Shown here in pieces: positions 17,005-25,385 of a stretch of DNA of 64,000 nt. The stretch is taken from the NCBI GenBank assembly GCA_050246595.1, contig JBFWVT010000013.1:1-64000 (forward strand). The letters run 5' to 3'. The stretch's first letter is position 1. Each line of letters opens with the position of its first letter. Below the pieces are notes generated by a model. It was not told the origin of the DNA, did no database searches, and worked only from the letters and a program-made list of their open reading frames with translations. The DNA is from DATARH01 sp050246595. Lineage in GTDB: Bacteria > Pseudomonadota > Alphaproteobacteria > ATCC43930 > CGMCC-115725. The position numbers and the translations under genes are program-made.

Positions 17005-18446
17005 CAGACCGACACCTGCGGCGCCTCGGCGAGCCGCATCGGGGCCTCCCGGCTCCGCTCGCCGGCCCGATAGAGCGTAAGAAGCGTTTCGGACTGCACC
17101 TGCCAATTAAACCGCTCGCGCGCAAAACGCATCGCATTGCGGCGACCCTCGGCCAGCCTCTCGGGGTTATCGATGAGAAGCCGCACCGCCTCGGCCAGTG
17201 TGTGCGGTTCCGCGGAGCGGTAGAACGCGCCGGCTTGCGCCTCGCGCAGCACCGAGCGTACATAGGGCAGGTCGTTCGCCAGCACCACCAGCCCGGCATG
17301 CAGATATTGCGACAGTTTGTTCGGGCAGGACAGCCGGTCGTTGAGGATCGCCGGCTTGTAGGGGATCACGCCGATATCGGCCTCGGCGGCGGCCGCGACC
17401 AGCTCCTCCTCGCCGACCGCGTCGGGAAAATAGATGCTGCGGCCGAGCAGCCCGAGGCGAGCGGCGCGGTCAATCGCCGCCTGTCGCCAGAGATTGTCGG
17501 GACCGCGCAGAAACAGCGCGGCGCGATCGACATCGACCCCAGCCCATCCGTCGATCAGCTCGTCGAGACCGCGACCCGGCGCGAAGCGGCCCTGAAACAG
17601 GAATTTGACCCGGCCGCCGGCAAGACTGTCGATCTCGCCGGCAGCGGGGCGTGTCAGGCGCCGCTCCACCCAAGGCTCGGCGTTCGGCACCGAATAAACG
17701 CGGTCGAGCCCGTAGGCAGAGCGCATCGCCTCGGCGAGCGGCGGGTTGACGCTCACCACCGCATCGGCCTGCCGGATCAGCACCCGTTCGATCAGGGAAA
17801 AAAAGCCGATATCGAGCCATCGCCCGTTCGGGTCGCTGACCGGATAGAATTCGTGCGCATCGTAGACCAGACGGCAGCCATATCGTCGCTTGGCGAGCGC
17901 CCCGACCAGCAGCGTGTCGAGGTCGTTGCAATGTATGACATCAGGCTTTTCCGGCAATTTCTGCAGATATCTCCAGAACGCCACCGCTGCCGGCGCGAAC
18001 TGCACCCGCAGCATCGTCAGGATGTGCTCGACGCGGCCGGCCAGCCGCACCCGCACCGTACCCAGCAGAGAGCGGAGCCTTGAGGCCGGGTCGGCGCTGT
18101 CTGATTGGCGCACCGCACTGCGCAGCGCGCCGCCCAACCGCTCGCCCGCGATGATCGCCGGAGCGAGAAGTAAAACAAACGGGGCGAGCGGGATCGACGC
18201 AACCCACGGCAACACGCTTTTCAGCCGCCATAAATAAACAAGACCGCTGACATCGGGACGGGCAAGACGCACGATTTGGTAGCCGTGCGTTGTGTCGGCG
18301 GGGGGGTGGGAACCGTCGTCGCGGTCAAAGCCGAGCACGGTCACCGCGAAATGCTGCGCGGCGCTCTCGGCCTCCCAGCGGATACGCGGGTCGAGGCTCG
18401 GCTCGTGCGCGCAGAGCATCAGGATGCGAGGGCGGTTTCGGGCCAT
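17004..18446 (-). CDS. Glycosyltransferase family 4-like
   Basis: 480 residues starting MARNRPRILMLCAHEP. N-terminal GT-B domain features: DPRIRWEAESAA, DVIHCNDLDTLLVGAL and YDAHEFYP. The C-terminal nucleotide-sugar domain has FLFQGRFAPGRGLDELI and NKLSQYLHAGLVVLANDLP. A hydrophobic stretch near residues 80-100 may give membrane contact. It lies seven bases from the preceding glycosyltransferase gene and shares its stop with asnB. It belongs to repeat-unit assembly; sugar specificity is unknown. Confidence 0.78.
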   Translation of the reverse strand: MARNRPRILMLCAHEPSLDPRIRWEAESAAQHFAVTVLGFDRDDGSHPPADTTHGYQIVRLARPDVSGLVYLWRLKSVLPWVASIPLAPFVLLLAPAIIAGERLGGALRSAVRQSDSADPASRLRSLLGTVRVRLAGRVEHILTMLRVQFAPAAVAFWRYLQKLPEKPDVIHCNDLDTLLVGALAKRRYGCRLVYDAHEFYPVSDPNGRWLDIGFFSLIERVLIRQADAVVSVNPPLAEAMRSAYGLDRVYSVPNAEPWVERRLTRPAAGEIDSLAGGRVKFLFQGRFAPGRGLDELIDGWAGVDVDRAALFLRGPDNLWRQAAIDRAARLGLLGRSIYFPDAVGEEELVAAAAEADIGVIPYKPAILNDRLSCPNKLSQYLHAGLVVLANDLPYVRSVLREAQAGAFYRSAEPHTLAEAVRLLIDNPERLAEGRRNAMRFARERFNWQVQSETLLTLYRAGERSREAPMRLAEAPQVSV

Positions 18447-18453
18447 CAGGCGC

Positions 18454-19599
18454 TCACCCTGTCAAACCGAGAGCCGCCATGACCCGCCGCGCGACAGCGA
18501 CCGGGTCGTGATAGCGTTCGGCAAAGCGGCGGCTCTCCTGCCCGAGCCGTCGCAGCTCCCCGTGATCTCGCGCCAGAAGGTTGCGCAGCACTGCGGCGAG
18601 CGTGACCGGCGTCGCCGACACGATCGGCAGATCGCGGCGGAGATCCGGTGGCAGCCAGACACAGTCGCTGTCGCGAATATAGGCGATGACAGGTTTCCCA
18701 AGCAGCATCGCCTCGACCGCCGCGCCGCCGTACCAGCCGGCGAGAAGCTGGTCGATAAACAGATCGCATCGTGCGATCCGGTCCATTGCCTCTTCATGCG
18801 AGGCACCTTGTATCAAATCGAACTCGAATTCGACGCCCTCGGCGCGGAGCCGCGCCACCGCAGCCAGTACGAACCTCGTGCCCTTGGCTCCGAAATGCGT
18901 CGGGGCATGCGCGATTCGGATCGGTCCGCCCTGCCGCGCCGACAGCACCGGTCCGATATCGCCCGCGAACAGATGCGAATACGGCAGCAGTTGCGATCCC
19001 GCGGGCAACACGTTCAGCAGGTCGGGATTGTAGGCGAAAATCACCTCGGCGTAATGTTCGGCCAGCCCGATCACCCGCCGCTTCCATTCGTCCGAGCGCG
19101 GCGGGTAGTAATCCGGATCGGCGTATTTCGCGATCGAAATCTCGTAGGCTGTTGCGGTATAGGCGCGCTGCCTGACGTCGTCGCCGAGAAAGCTGAAGAC
19201 CAGCCGCTTGCCGAGCGCCTTCAGCAGCGGCAAATCCTTGCCCCACACCGCGCGCGCATAGAGGCGCCGGCCGATTTCCGCCGGACCCAGCGCCTTGCCG
19301 GCACGCAGGTCCGGGTGGCGGCGCGGCATCAGCAGCGTTTCGCCAAAATACAGGTGGATGATGTCGGACTCGCGCGCGGCGCACCACAACAGACGCCAGC
19401 GGGCGATCTCGCGGGCCATCAACCCGGCGCCCGGCGCAACCGGTTCGACGGCCCGACCGCCGCTTTGCGGACTCGGATAAAGGCTGACGCAGATGGCGTC
19501 GTAGCCGAGCTTCCGTTGCGCCGCTGCCAAACCGGACGCGTGACCGCCGATATCGATCGGCGCATGCAGAATGCGCGGTCGGCGCGCGTCGCTTGTCAT
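18454..19599 (-). CDS. Glycosyltransferase (GT-B type)
   Basis: 381 residues from ATG 19599, overlapping the upstream stop by four bases (ATGA). N-terminus: RRPRILHAPIDIGGHASGLA. The C-terminal half has RIAHAPTHFGAKGTRFVL, CDLFIDQLLAGWYGGAAVEA and MLLGKPVIAYI, the donor-binding pattern of GT-B enzymes. It is cytoplasmic. It is in the middle of the polysaccharide operon and presumably adds one sugar of the repeat unit. Confidence 0.75.
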   Translation of the reverse strand: MTSDARRPRILHAPIDIGGHASGLAAAQRKLGYDAICVSLYPSPQSGGRAVEPVAPGAGLMAREIARWRLLWCAARESDIIHLYFGETLLMPRRHPDLRAGKALGPAEIGRRLYARAVWGKDLPLLKALGKRLVFSFLGDDVRQRAYTATAYEISIAKYADPDYYPPRSDEWKRRVIGLAEHYAEVIFAYNPDLLNVLPAGSQLLPYSHLFAGDIGPVLSARQGGPIRIAHAPTHFGAKGTRFVLAAVARLRAEGVEFEFDLIQGASHEEAMDRIARCDLFIDQLLAGWYGGAAVEAMLLGKPVIAYIRDSDCVWLPPDLRRDLPIVSATPVTLAAVLRNLLARDHGELRRLGQESRRFAERYHDPVAVARRVMAALGLTG

Positions 19600-20486
19600 T
19601 GTCGCGTGACAAAGCGCGCCAGCCCGTCTTGAAACGTAACGAATGTGTCGAGCGACATATATCGGGAGAGCCGTTCGAGGTCCGGCACCAGAGCCGCATC
19701 GAGCGCGCCGGGGGCACGCTCGATAACCGGCTCGCGTTCGACGACCCGGCCGACAATGTGCACCATTTCCGCCAGTGTCAGCACCTGCGGCCCGGCGATA
19801 TTGACAACACCCTGCCAACCTGCCGCGACCGCCTCCAGCAGCACGCGCACCGCATCGTCGAGGTAGAGCGGCGCGGTGGAAAGCCCGTTGCCTTGCGGCG
19901 GCAATCGCACCGGGCGTCCGGCAGTGACATTGTCAATCAGCCCGCTGACCAGCCGGTCTTGCTGGCCGGGACCATACGGGGTGAAAAAGCGTGGCACAAA
20001 GACCCCGAAATGCGCCGGTGAGTAAGTTAGCGCGAACCGCTCGGCCGCCAGTTTGCTGAACGCGAAATAGCTTTGCGGGTCCAGCGCGTCGTCTTCGCGG
20101 CAGATCGGGTTCTCAAACGGGTGGTAGACAGTGCCGGTCGAACCGAGGATGAACTGCCGCACTCCGGCCCGCCGCGCGAAATCGAGCAATGTCGCGGTGC
20201 TCGCGACATTGACGTTGAACATATCGAGCGCGGTGTCGGGAAACCCGCGATGAAATCGCGAGACTGCAAGGTGCATGACGATATCGAGCGGCGGCGCGAT
20301 GCGGCCGCTTTCCAGCGCCGATTGCAGCGAGGCCGGGACGCCCATATCGGCCTCGATATGGACAAGATCGAGGCGCGCAACCGGGGCCGGGCGTCGGCCG
20401 AGCGTCACAAAGGCGAATTCGGGCGGCGCCGCGGCAAGCAATGCCTGTCCGAGAAACCCGGTCGCGCCGGTCAGCAGAATACGCAT
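19596..20486 (-). CDS. NAD-dependent epimerase/dehydratase (SDR)
   Basis: 296 residues starting MRILLTGATGFLGQALLAAA. The catalytic tyrosine and lysine are in SYFAFSKLAAERF, and STGTVYHPFE marks the active-site serine/threonine. PRFFTPYGPGQ is conserved among nucleotide-sugar SDRs. Short for the family (most are 310-340) but with complete motifs. It is 19 bases downstream of a glycosyltransferase gene and overlaps the next. Exact reaction unknown. Confidence 0.76.
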   Translation of the reverse strand: MRILLTGATGFLGQALLAAAPPEFAFVTLGRRPAPVARLDLVHIEADMGVPASLQSALESGRIAPPLDIVMHLAVSRFHRGFPDTALDMFNVNVASTATLLDFARRAGVRQFILGSTGTVYHPFENPICREDDALDPQSYFAFSKLAAERFALTYSPAHFGVFVPRFFTPYGPGQQDRLVSGLIDNVTAGRPVRLPPQGNGLSTAPLYLDDAVRVLLEAVAAGWQGVVNIAGPQVLTLAEMVHIVGRVVEREPVIERAPGALDAALVPDLERLSRYMSLDTFVTFQDGLARFVTRQ

Positions 20487-20505
20487 GTTGCGGATCGCCC
20501 CTCGC

Positions 20506-22041
20506 CTAATCCCCGGTCATCGCCGAGAACACCGCGAATTGCGTGCGCAACTGCCGCTCGACCGAATGCTCGCGCCGCATCCATTCGGCCGCCGCCACCC
20601 CGATCCCCCGCAGATCGTTCGGGTCGTCGAGGATTGTCCGCAGGTGCCGATATACCCCGTCCGGTGTCGCGGCGTTGAGGATCGGCGGCTGCGTGCGGAA
20701 GAAGGCCGCGGCGGCGGCATTATCGAACCGCGTCACGAGCCGACGTCCGAGGGCCATCGCTTCGAGCGCGACACCGCCGAACGCGGCGGCGCGGAACTGG
20801 TCTATCACAGCGATCGCAGCGCTGTAGATTTTCCATACCGACGGGCGCGACAGCGGCTTGACCCACACGACGCGGTCCTCGATCTCCTCGCTGGCGATCA
20901 GCGCGCGGCTCAGCTCCAGCTCCTGGCCCCATTCGACAAAGACGATGCGGAAATCGTAGCCGGCGCGCTTCAGCAGCCCGGCGGCGCGGATCACGACATC
21001 GTTGCCCTTGAGCCAGCTCTCGTTGCCCTCGCGCCAATGGTGCCGCGCCGGCGCGAAGAAGAAGGGCGGCGCCACTTGCAGGTCTTGCGGCAGCGCAGCG
21101 GACGGGACATGACGGAACGCCGCATCGCAGTCGAAGGCGTGCAGCACCGGATAGATTCGTTCGTCCGCGATACCGAGGCGCTGCGCCGAGGCGATGCAAT
21201 CGACATTGGTAACGAACACGGCAGGCGCATTCCGGTAAGTCCAGGCGCAAAGCTGCCCCATCGGCGAATCCTCGAACGGCAGCCCACGCAATGTGCCGAG
21301 CTCGTATGCGGTGAAATTGGGCAGCCGCAGAAACGCCGGATACATGCCGGCAACCGTATAGCCCTGGACCACATCATAGCCGGCCATTGCCGAATGCAGC
21401 AGAGAGGAGATGCTGTCGAGCGGCAGCAGCACTTCCGGAACGGAGTTGCGCCATTCCTCATCGAATGCCGGCGCCGCCGCCTGCCGCGACGCCGGCACCG
21501 GCGGCATGCGGAAGATGGTGCGCTTCGCCGCCATCTTCGCCGCCCGCGCCAGCGGCGCCGATGACTCCAACAAGCGACGCAGCAGCGCGTTCCGGTTCTG
21601 CGTATAGGCTCGCAGGTTGTTGGCCTGCTCGATCGTGCGTCGCAGCCGGCGGGCGCCGCCATAATCGCGTGCGCCGCGCAGCGCGACATACTGGAACACC
21701 ATGTCGCGCGGCCCCTGGATAAACCAGTCCGGACGTTCGTAGCGGCCAACATCGAGATTCTTCCAGTCCGGGAAGAATTCGTCACCGAAATCGCCGATGA
21801 CCTCGGTGTCGTACCACTCCGGTGTCGCCATGATGTGGTAGAAATCCGGATCGACGACATCGGCGTCGATACCGTGCTGCCGCATCAGCCGGGCATTGGC
21901 ATAGGCGTAATTGGCGACGTTGCAGATATGCAGCACGCGCGGCTTGCGTCCGTGGCGCCGCGCGAAGCGCAGCGGCCATTCGAGTGGATCGGCAATCTCG
22001 ATCGCGCCGCGGCGCGCCGCCGGCGTCTCGACGCTTGTCAT
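20506..22041 (-). CDS. Glycosyltransferase (GT4-like)
   Basis: 511 residues from ATG 22041. The N-terminal domain reads RKPRVLHICNVANYAYANAR and MRQHGIDADVV. The C-terminal domain has SWLKGNDVVIRAAGLLKRAG, RIVFVEWGQEL and FGGVALEAMALGRRLVTRFD, with the E of ALEA in the donor-binding site. Residues about 160-210 are basic and helical and may touch the membrane. It is in the minus-strand polysaccharide run between two SDR genes. Confidence 0.72.
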   Translation of the reverse strand: MTSVETPAARRGAIEIADPLEWPLRFARRHGRKPRVLHICNVANYAYANARLMRQHGIDADVVDPDFYHIMATPEWYDTEVIGDFGDEFFPDWKNLDVGRYERPDWFIQGPRDMVFQYVALRGARDYGGARRLRRTIEQANNLRAYTQNRNALLRRLLESSAPLARAAKMAAKRTIFRMPPVPASRQAAAPAFDEEWRNSVPEVLLPLDSISSLLHSAMAGYDVVQGYTVAGMYPAFLRLPNFTAYELGTLRGLPFEDSPMGQLCAWTYRNAPAVFVTNVDCIASAQRLGIADERIYPVLHAFDCDAAFRHVPSAALPQDLQVAPPFFFAPARHHWREGNESWLKGNDVVIRAAGLLKRAGYDFRIVFVEWGQELELSRALIASEEIEDRVVWVKPLSRPSVWKIYSAAIAVIDQFRAAAFGGVALEAMALGRRLVTRFDNAAAAAFFRTQPPILNAATPDGVYRHLRTILDDPNDLRGIGVAAAEWMRREHSVERQLRTQFAVFSAMTGD

Positions 22042-22073
22042 ATTCCCAGTCCCGAACCGGTCAAACCGAGGCG

Positions 22074-23078
22074 CTAGCGATACAGGCCCGCGCCTTCGCC
22101 GGCTTGCAGCTTACGGTAGTATTCCGCGGTCAGCGGAATGCCTTCTTCGAGGTCGACCTCTGCGGTGAAATCCATTTGCGTGCGCGCCCATTCGGTATCG
22201 GGAACGCGCAGCTCGATATCGACATAGTCCTTCCAGACATATTCGATCCGCGACTTCGAGTGCAGCAGACGGATCACAGTGCTCGCGAGACCGTAGACAG
22301 TCGTCACCGCACGGGGATTGCCGATGTTGAAGGCCTTCCCTGGCGCGTTCGGGTGCGAGAGCGCGTGCAAAATGCCGTTTACCATGTCGTCTATGTAGCA
22401 CCAGGCGCGGATCTGACTGCCCGAGCCGTGAATTTGGATCAGCTGGTCGCGCAAGGCGCGCTGGATGAAAATCGACAGCGCCCCCTCGCCCACCTGGCCG
22501 GGTCCGTACACGTTGAACGGCCGCAGCACGACGGTCGGCATACCGTGCTGGTTGTGATAGGCCAGGGTCAGATGCTCGCTGGCGAGCTTCGATACCGCAT
22601 AGGTCCAGCGCGCCTCGCCGACCGCGCCGATCACGGCTGAGGACCGCTCGTTGGAATTATAAGCCTGCGGACCGAAGATCTCGCTGGTCGAGAACGCCAC
22701 AACGCGCTCTATTCCCTTGCCAAACTGGTGCGCGGCATGCAGCAGGTTGACCGTGCCGAGCATATTGATTTCGAGCGTATCGACCGGCTTTTTGACGACC
22801 GTGTCGATCCCGGCGACGGCGGCGCAGTGGACGATATGCGTCGGCCGGAAATCGTCCACGGCGGCGTTCAGCGCCGATTGATCGAGGACGCTGGCTTCAT
22901 AGATTTTCAATGTGCTGCCGTTCTTGTCGGCCAACTCGCGCCCGAGGATATGCTGGGCGGCGTTGCGGCTGAAATTGTCGAACAGCGCAACCGCGTTGTC
23001 GCCAATCAGCCGTTTGGCGAGATTGGACCCGATAAAACCGGCGCCGCCGGTAATGAACACGTGTTTGTTTTGCAGCAT
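22074..23078 (-). CDS. NAD-dependent epimerase/dehydratase (extended SDR)
   Basis: 334 residues, MLQNKHVFITGGAGFIGSNL. SerThr/Tyr/Lys triad in FSTSEIFGP and TYAVSKLASEHL; VLRPFNVYGPGQVGEGALSI and RAWCYIDDMVNGI match dTDP-glucose 4,6-dehydratase and UDP-glucuronate decarboxylase relatives. It is the first of five such enzymes after the permease gene. The product is a nucleotide sugar for the glycan built by this operon; which one is open. Confidence 0.8.
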   Translation of the reverse strand: MLQNKHVFITGGAGFIGSNLAKRLIGDNAVALFDNFSRNAAQHILGRELADKNGSTLKIYEASVLDQSALNAAVDDFRPTHIVHCAAVAGIDTVVKKPVDTLEINMLGTVNLLHAAHQFGKGIERVVAFSTSEIFGPQAYNSNERSSAVIGAVGEARWTYAVSKLASEHLTLAYHNQHGMPTVVLRPFNVYGPGQVGEGALSIFIQRALRDQLIQIHGSGSQIRAWCYIDDMVNGILHALSHPNAPGKAFNIGNPRAVTTVYGLASTVIRLLHSKSRIEYVWKDYVDIELRVPDTEWARTQMDFTAEVDLEEGIPLTAEYYRKLQAGEGAGLYR

Positions 23079-23132
23079 GACTCCCCCTCACCCCTTCATG
23101 GCCGGTTTGCAAGAAGCCGGCCGCGAGCTTGC

Positions 23133-23966
23133 TCAGGCCACATCGGCAAAGCCCGGACGCAGCGATACAAGTACACGATAGCCGACCAGAAACATCGCGA
23201 GCGCCAACACCGAGCTGATGCCGGCGGCTGTCAGAAAAGCGGCCACATCGTCCCGGAACACCGCCTGGTACATTTCAATGAAGGCGCTGAACGGGTTCAG
23301 CTGCACGACAATCGACAAGGCGCCCGGCGCCTTGTCGGCCGAGAAAAAGATCGGCATCATATACAAATTCAAAAACAGCAGCATCGTCACGATCTGCTGA
23401 AAGTCGCGCCAGTACGCGGCAATGCTGGATAGAAACCACGACAACCCGATCGTCATGACGATCTGAATGACGAGACACAATGGCAACGCGACGATGAGCA
23501 GCGGGATTGAATGATAGCGAAACACGCAATAGACAAGGGCGATCAGCAGGCCGACAAAGACCGCCGGCAGATTCGACAATGTCGTGCGTACCGCCAGCAC
23601 CTCGATCGGAAATTCCATTTGCTTGACGAGAGACGCATTACCGCTGACCATGGTTACCGCGAGCGACAGCGCAGTCGAAATACTGTACCACGGCGCCAGC
23701 CCGGCAAGGATATGCAATATATAATCTTTTCCGAGATCGTCCGGCACGCGGTTCAGGTTGAACCCGACCGCGAAAACCAGAACCAATGTACCAAAATACG
23801 CAAGCGGCTGCAACACAGCCCAGATGCCGCCAACCACCGAACTGACGTATTGCTCGCGGATATCGCGGCGGACAAAGGCCGCGATCAAGTCCCGATGCTG
23901 CCACAGCACCGGCACGGGCGTTGCAGACCACCCCGGGGTGTCGACTCGGCTGAAAGCTCGCGGCAT
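23133..23966 (-). CDS. wzm: ABC-2 type polysaccharide export permease (Wzm-like)
   Basis: 277 residues from ATG 23966, one base beyond the methyltransferase stop. After a cytoplasmic N-terminus (LWQHRDLIAAFVRRDIREQY) there are six hydrophobic helices, with the ABC-2 signature around VVGGIWAVLQPLAYFGTLVL and LNPFSAFIEMYQAVFRD. It would form the membrane channel that exports lipid-linked polysaccharide with the ATPase encoded at 25386 on the other strand. Confidence 0.85.
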   Translation of the reverse strand: MPRAFSRVDTPGWSATPVPVLWQHRDLIAAFVRRDIREQYVSSVVGGIWAVLQPLAYFGTLVLVFAVGFNLNRVPDDLGKDYILHILAGLAPWYSISTALSLAVTMVSGNASLVKQMEFPIEVLAVRTTLSNLPAVFVGLLIALVYCVFRYHSIPLLIVALPLCLVIQIVMTIGLSWFLSSIAAYWRDFQQIVTMLLFLNLYMMPIFFSADKAPGALSIVVQLNPFSAFIEMYQAVFRDDVAAFLTAAGISSVLALAMFLVGYRVLVSLRPGFADVA

Positions 23967-23967
23967 G

Positions 23968-25314
23968 TCAGGCGACTGGCTTGCGAAACGACATGAACAG
24001 GTGTTTGAACGGGACCGAGAATACCAGGATTTCGACCTCTTCAAACCCGAGTTCGCGCATCATCGGCAGAAACCATGCCCGGTCGATATGGAACAAATGC
24101 TCCTCATCGGCCGGCGTGATGTCCTCGCGATAAGGATTGTATGGTTGCGAGCCCGGCGCTTCCGAGATCCACGCGACGAAATGGCCGCCGGGCTTGAGCA
24201 CACGGCGAATTTCGCTGAGCGCGACATCGAGCAGAAAGAAATGGTCGAGGGTAGTCCCGGAACACACGACATCAAAGCTTGCATCCTGCCACGGTATCTC
24301 CTCGGCGACCGCCGGGACGAACTCGAACGGGTGCTCGTCGGCCGTCGAGATCGGGTCGATGCCGCAGATCAACCCGGCGGGATAATCGCGCAGGTAGGAG
24401 GGAACGGGCTGTGGTCCGCAGCCGACATCAAGTACATAACCGCGCAGGTACGGTGCGATGAACGCGCCAAAGCGCTCGGCTTCGCGATGGCCCGCAATGC
24501 TGCAACTGCCGACCGGAAACCCTTCATAGCTGCGCGTTCCGACATCGAGCGCCTGTTTGAAGACCGGCCATGCCGCGGGCGCGCGGCACGCAAGCGAGGC
24601 GAATACAGTTTCCAGCGCCGGCGCATGATCCTTCCGTTTCGGCGGCCTCGCACCGGCGGCGACGTTCCGCGCCGGGCCGCTTGCCCACCCGTTTTGCGCG
24701 ACGGCAGCCCGGCGCGATCGCATCAGAAGCTCGTAATACTCCTCGGCGAATTCGGTCAGCCGTCGCTCGGTGTAAGCAAGCAACTCCGCATTCATCGCAT
24801 TAAGCATCTCGCGAAGGCTCTGGGCCGAAGCTTCGACGAGGGTGTTTGCCGAATCCTGCGATAGTATAACCCGGCTTTGCATTTCATCGCGCGACAATGT
24901 TATCTGGTTTTGTATTTCGTCGCGCCACGACGCAAGCCGGCTATGCATTTCATCGCGTGATGATGCGATCAGGCGTTGCACCTCGTCGCGCCATTCCGCC
25001 GGTACGAATCGATCCTCGGCATAGGCGATCAGATTCATATTCAGCGCATTCATCACGTCGGTGATATTCTTGCTTTGTGCCGTCAGAAGCGAGTCGACCT
25101 GCGCGTGCGTCACGGCAGCGCCGAAGCGGCTGTCGAGCACCGCGACGCGCTGGCCGAGTTCGTCAACCCGGCTTTCAAGGTCACGAATTATGCGAAACGG
25201 ATTGTGGCTCGCCCGAGATTTGGGACTCACGGTCGTGCTCTGCAATTTGTCCATGCCGGATGGGGCATCTCCTCGATCGGCAGGAGCTTGACAAGGCAGG
25301 AGCGGTTCACTCAA
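23968..25314 (-). CDS. Coiled-coil SAM-dependent methyltransferase, WbdD-like candidate
   Basis: 448 residues from ATG 25314; a second ATG at 25254 (MDKLQST) is possible. Residues 40-200 are predicted coiled coil, including five 11-residue repeats (106-160) flanked by two related segments, VMNALNMNLIAYAEDRF and MLNAMNAELLAYTERRL. Residues about 275-448 are a class I methyltransferase: YVLDVGCGPQPVP (motif I), CGIDP, ASFDVVCSGTTLDH and RRVLKPGGHFVAWI. It stands next to the Wzm-like permease and diverges from wzt. In E. coli O9a, WbdD joins a terminating methyltransferase to a coiled-coil ruler; a similar role is inferred here, with domain order reversed and no kinase seen. Confidence 0.75.
   Translation of the reverse strand: MSEPLLPCQAPADRGDAPSGMDKLQSTTVSPKSRASHNPFRIIRDLESRVDELGQRVAVLDSRFGAAVTHAQVDSLLTAQSKNITDVMNALNMNLIAYAEDRFVPAEWRDEVQRLIASSRDEMHSRLASWRDEIQNQITLSRDEMQSRVILSQDSANTLVEASAQSLREMLNAMNAELLAYTERRLTEFAEEYYELLMRSRRAAVAQNGWASGPARNVAAGARPPKRKDHAPALETVFASLACRAPAAWPVFKQALDVGTRSYEGFPVGSCSIAGHREAERFGAFIAPYLRGYVLDVGCGPQPVPSYLRDYPAGLICGIDPISTADEHPFEFVPAVAEEIPWQDASFDVVCSGTTLDHFFLLDVALSEIRRVLKPGGHFVAWISEAPGSQPYNPYREDITPADEEHLFHIDRAWFLPMMRELGFEEVEILVFSVPFKHLFMSFRKPVA
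24835..24999 (-). repeat. Five 33-bp coding repeats (hendecads)
   Basis: Within the methyltransferase gene, five consecutive 11-codon units encode AEWRDEVQRLI, ASSRDEMHSRL, ASWRDEIQNQI, TLSRDEMQSRV and ILSQDSANTLV. The first four share xxxRDExxxx. Hendecad repeats form right-handed or straight coiled coils. The DNA copies are similar enough (recurring TTTCATCGCG on the plus strand) that copy number could change by slippage. Confidence 0.8.
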
Positions 25315-25385
25315 CTCACCGCTCCTTGCCCTTTACCGGCCGCAAGTCGAAGCTTATTCCCGGCAATTGATTTGGTACTCGCAGG

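Noticed and set aside
15055..17073. 672-codon open frame on the plus strand
   Set aside because: It is fully antisense to asnB, lacks a ribosome site and resembles no family; long antisense frames are expected in GC-rich DNA.
24835..24999. Regularly spaced 33-bp repeats that could be taken for a CRISPR-like array
   Set aside because: The repeats are contiguous without spacers and encode in-frame 11-residue coiled-coil units in the methyltransferase gene.
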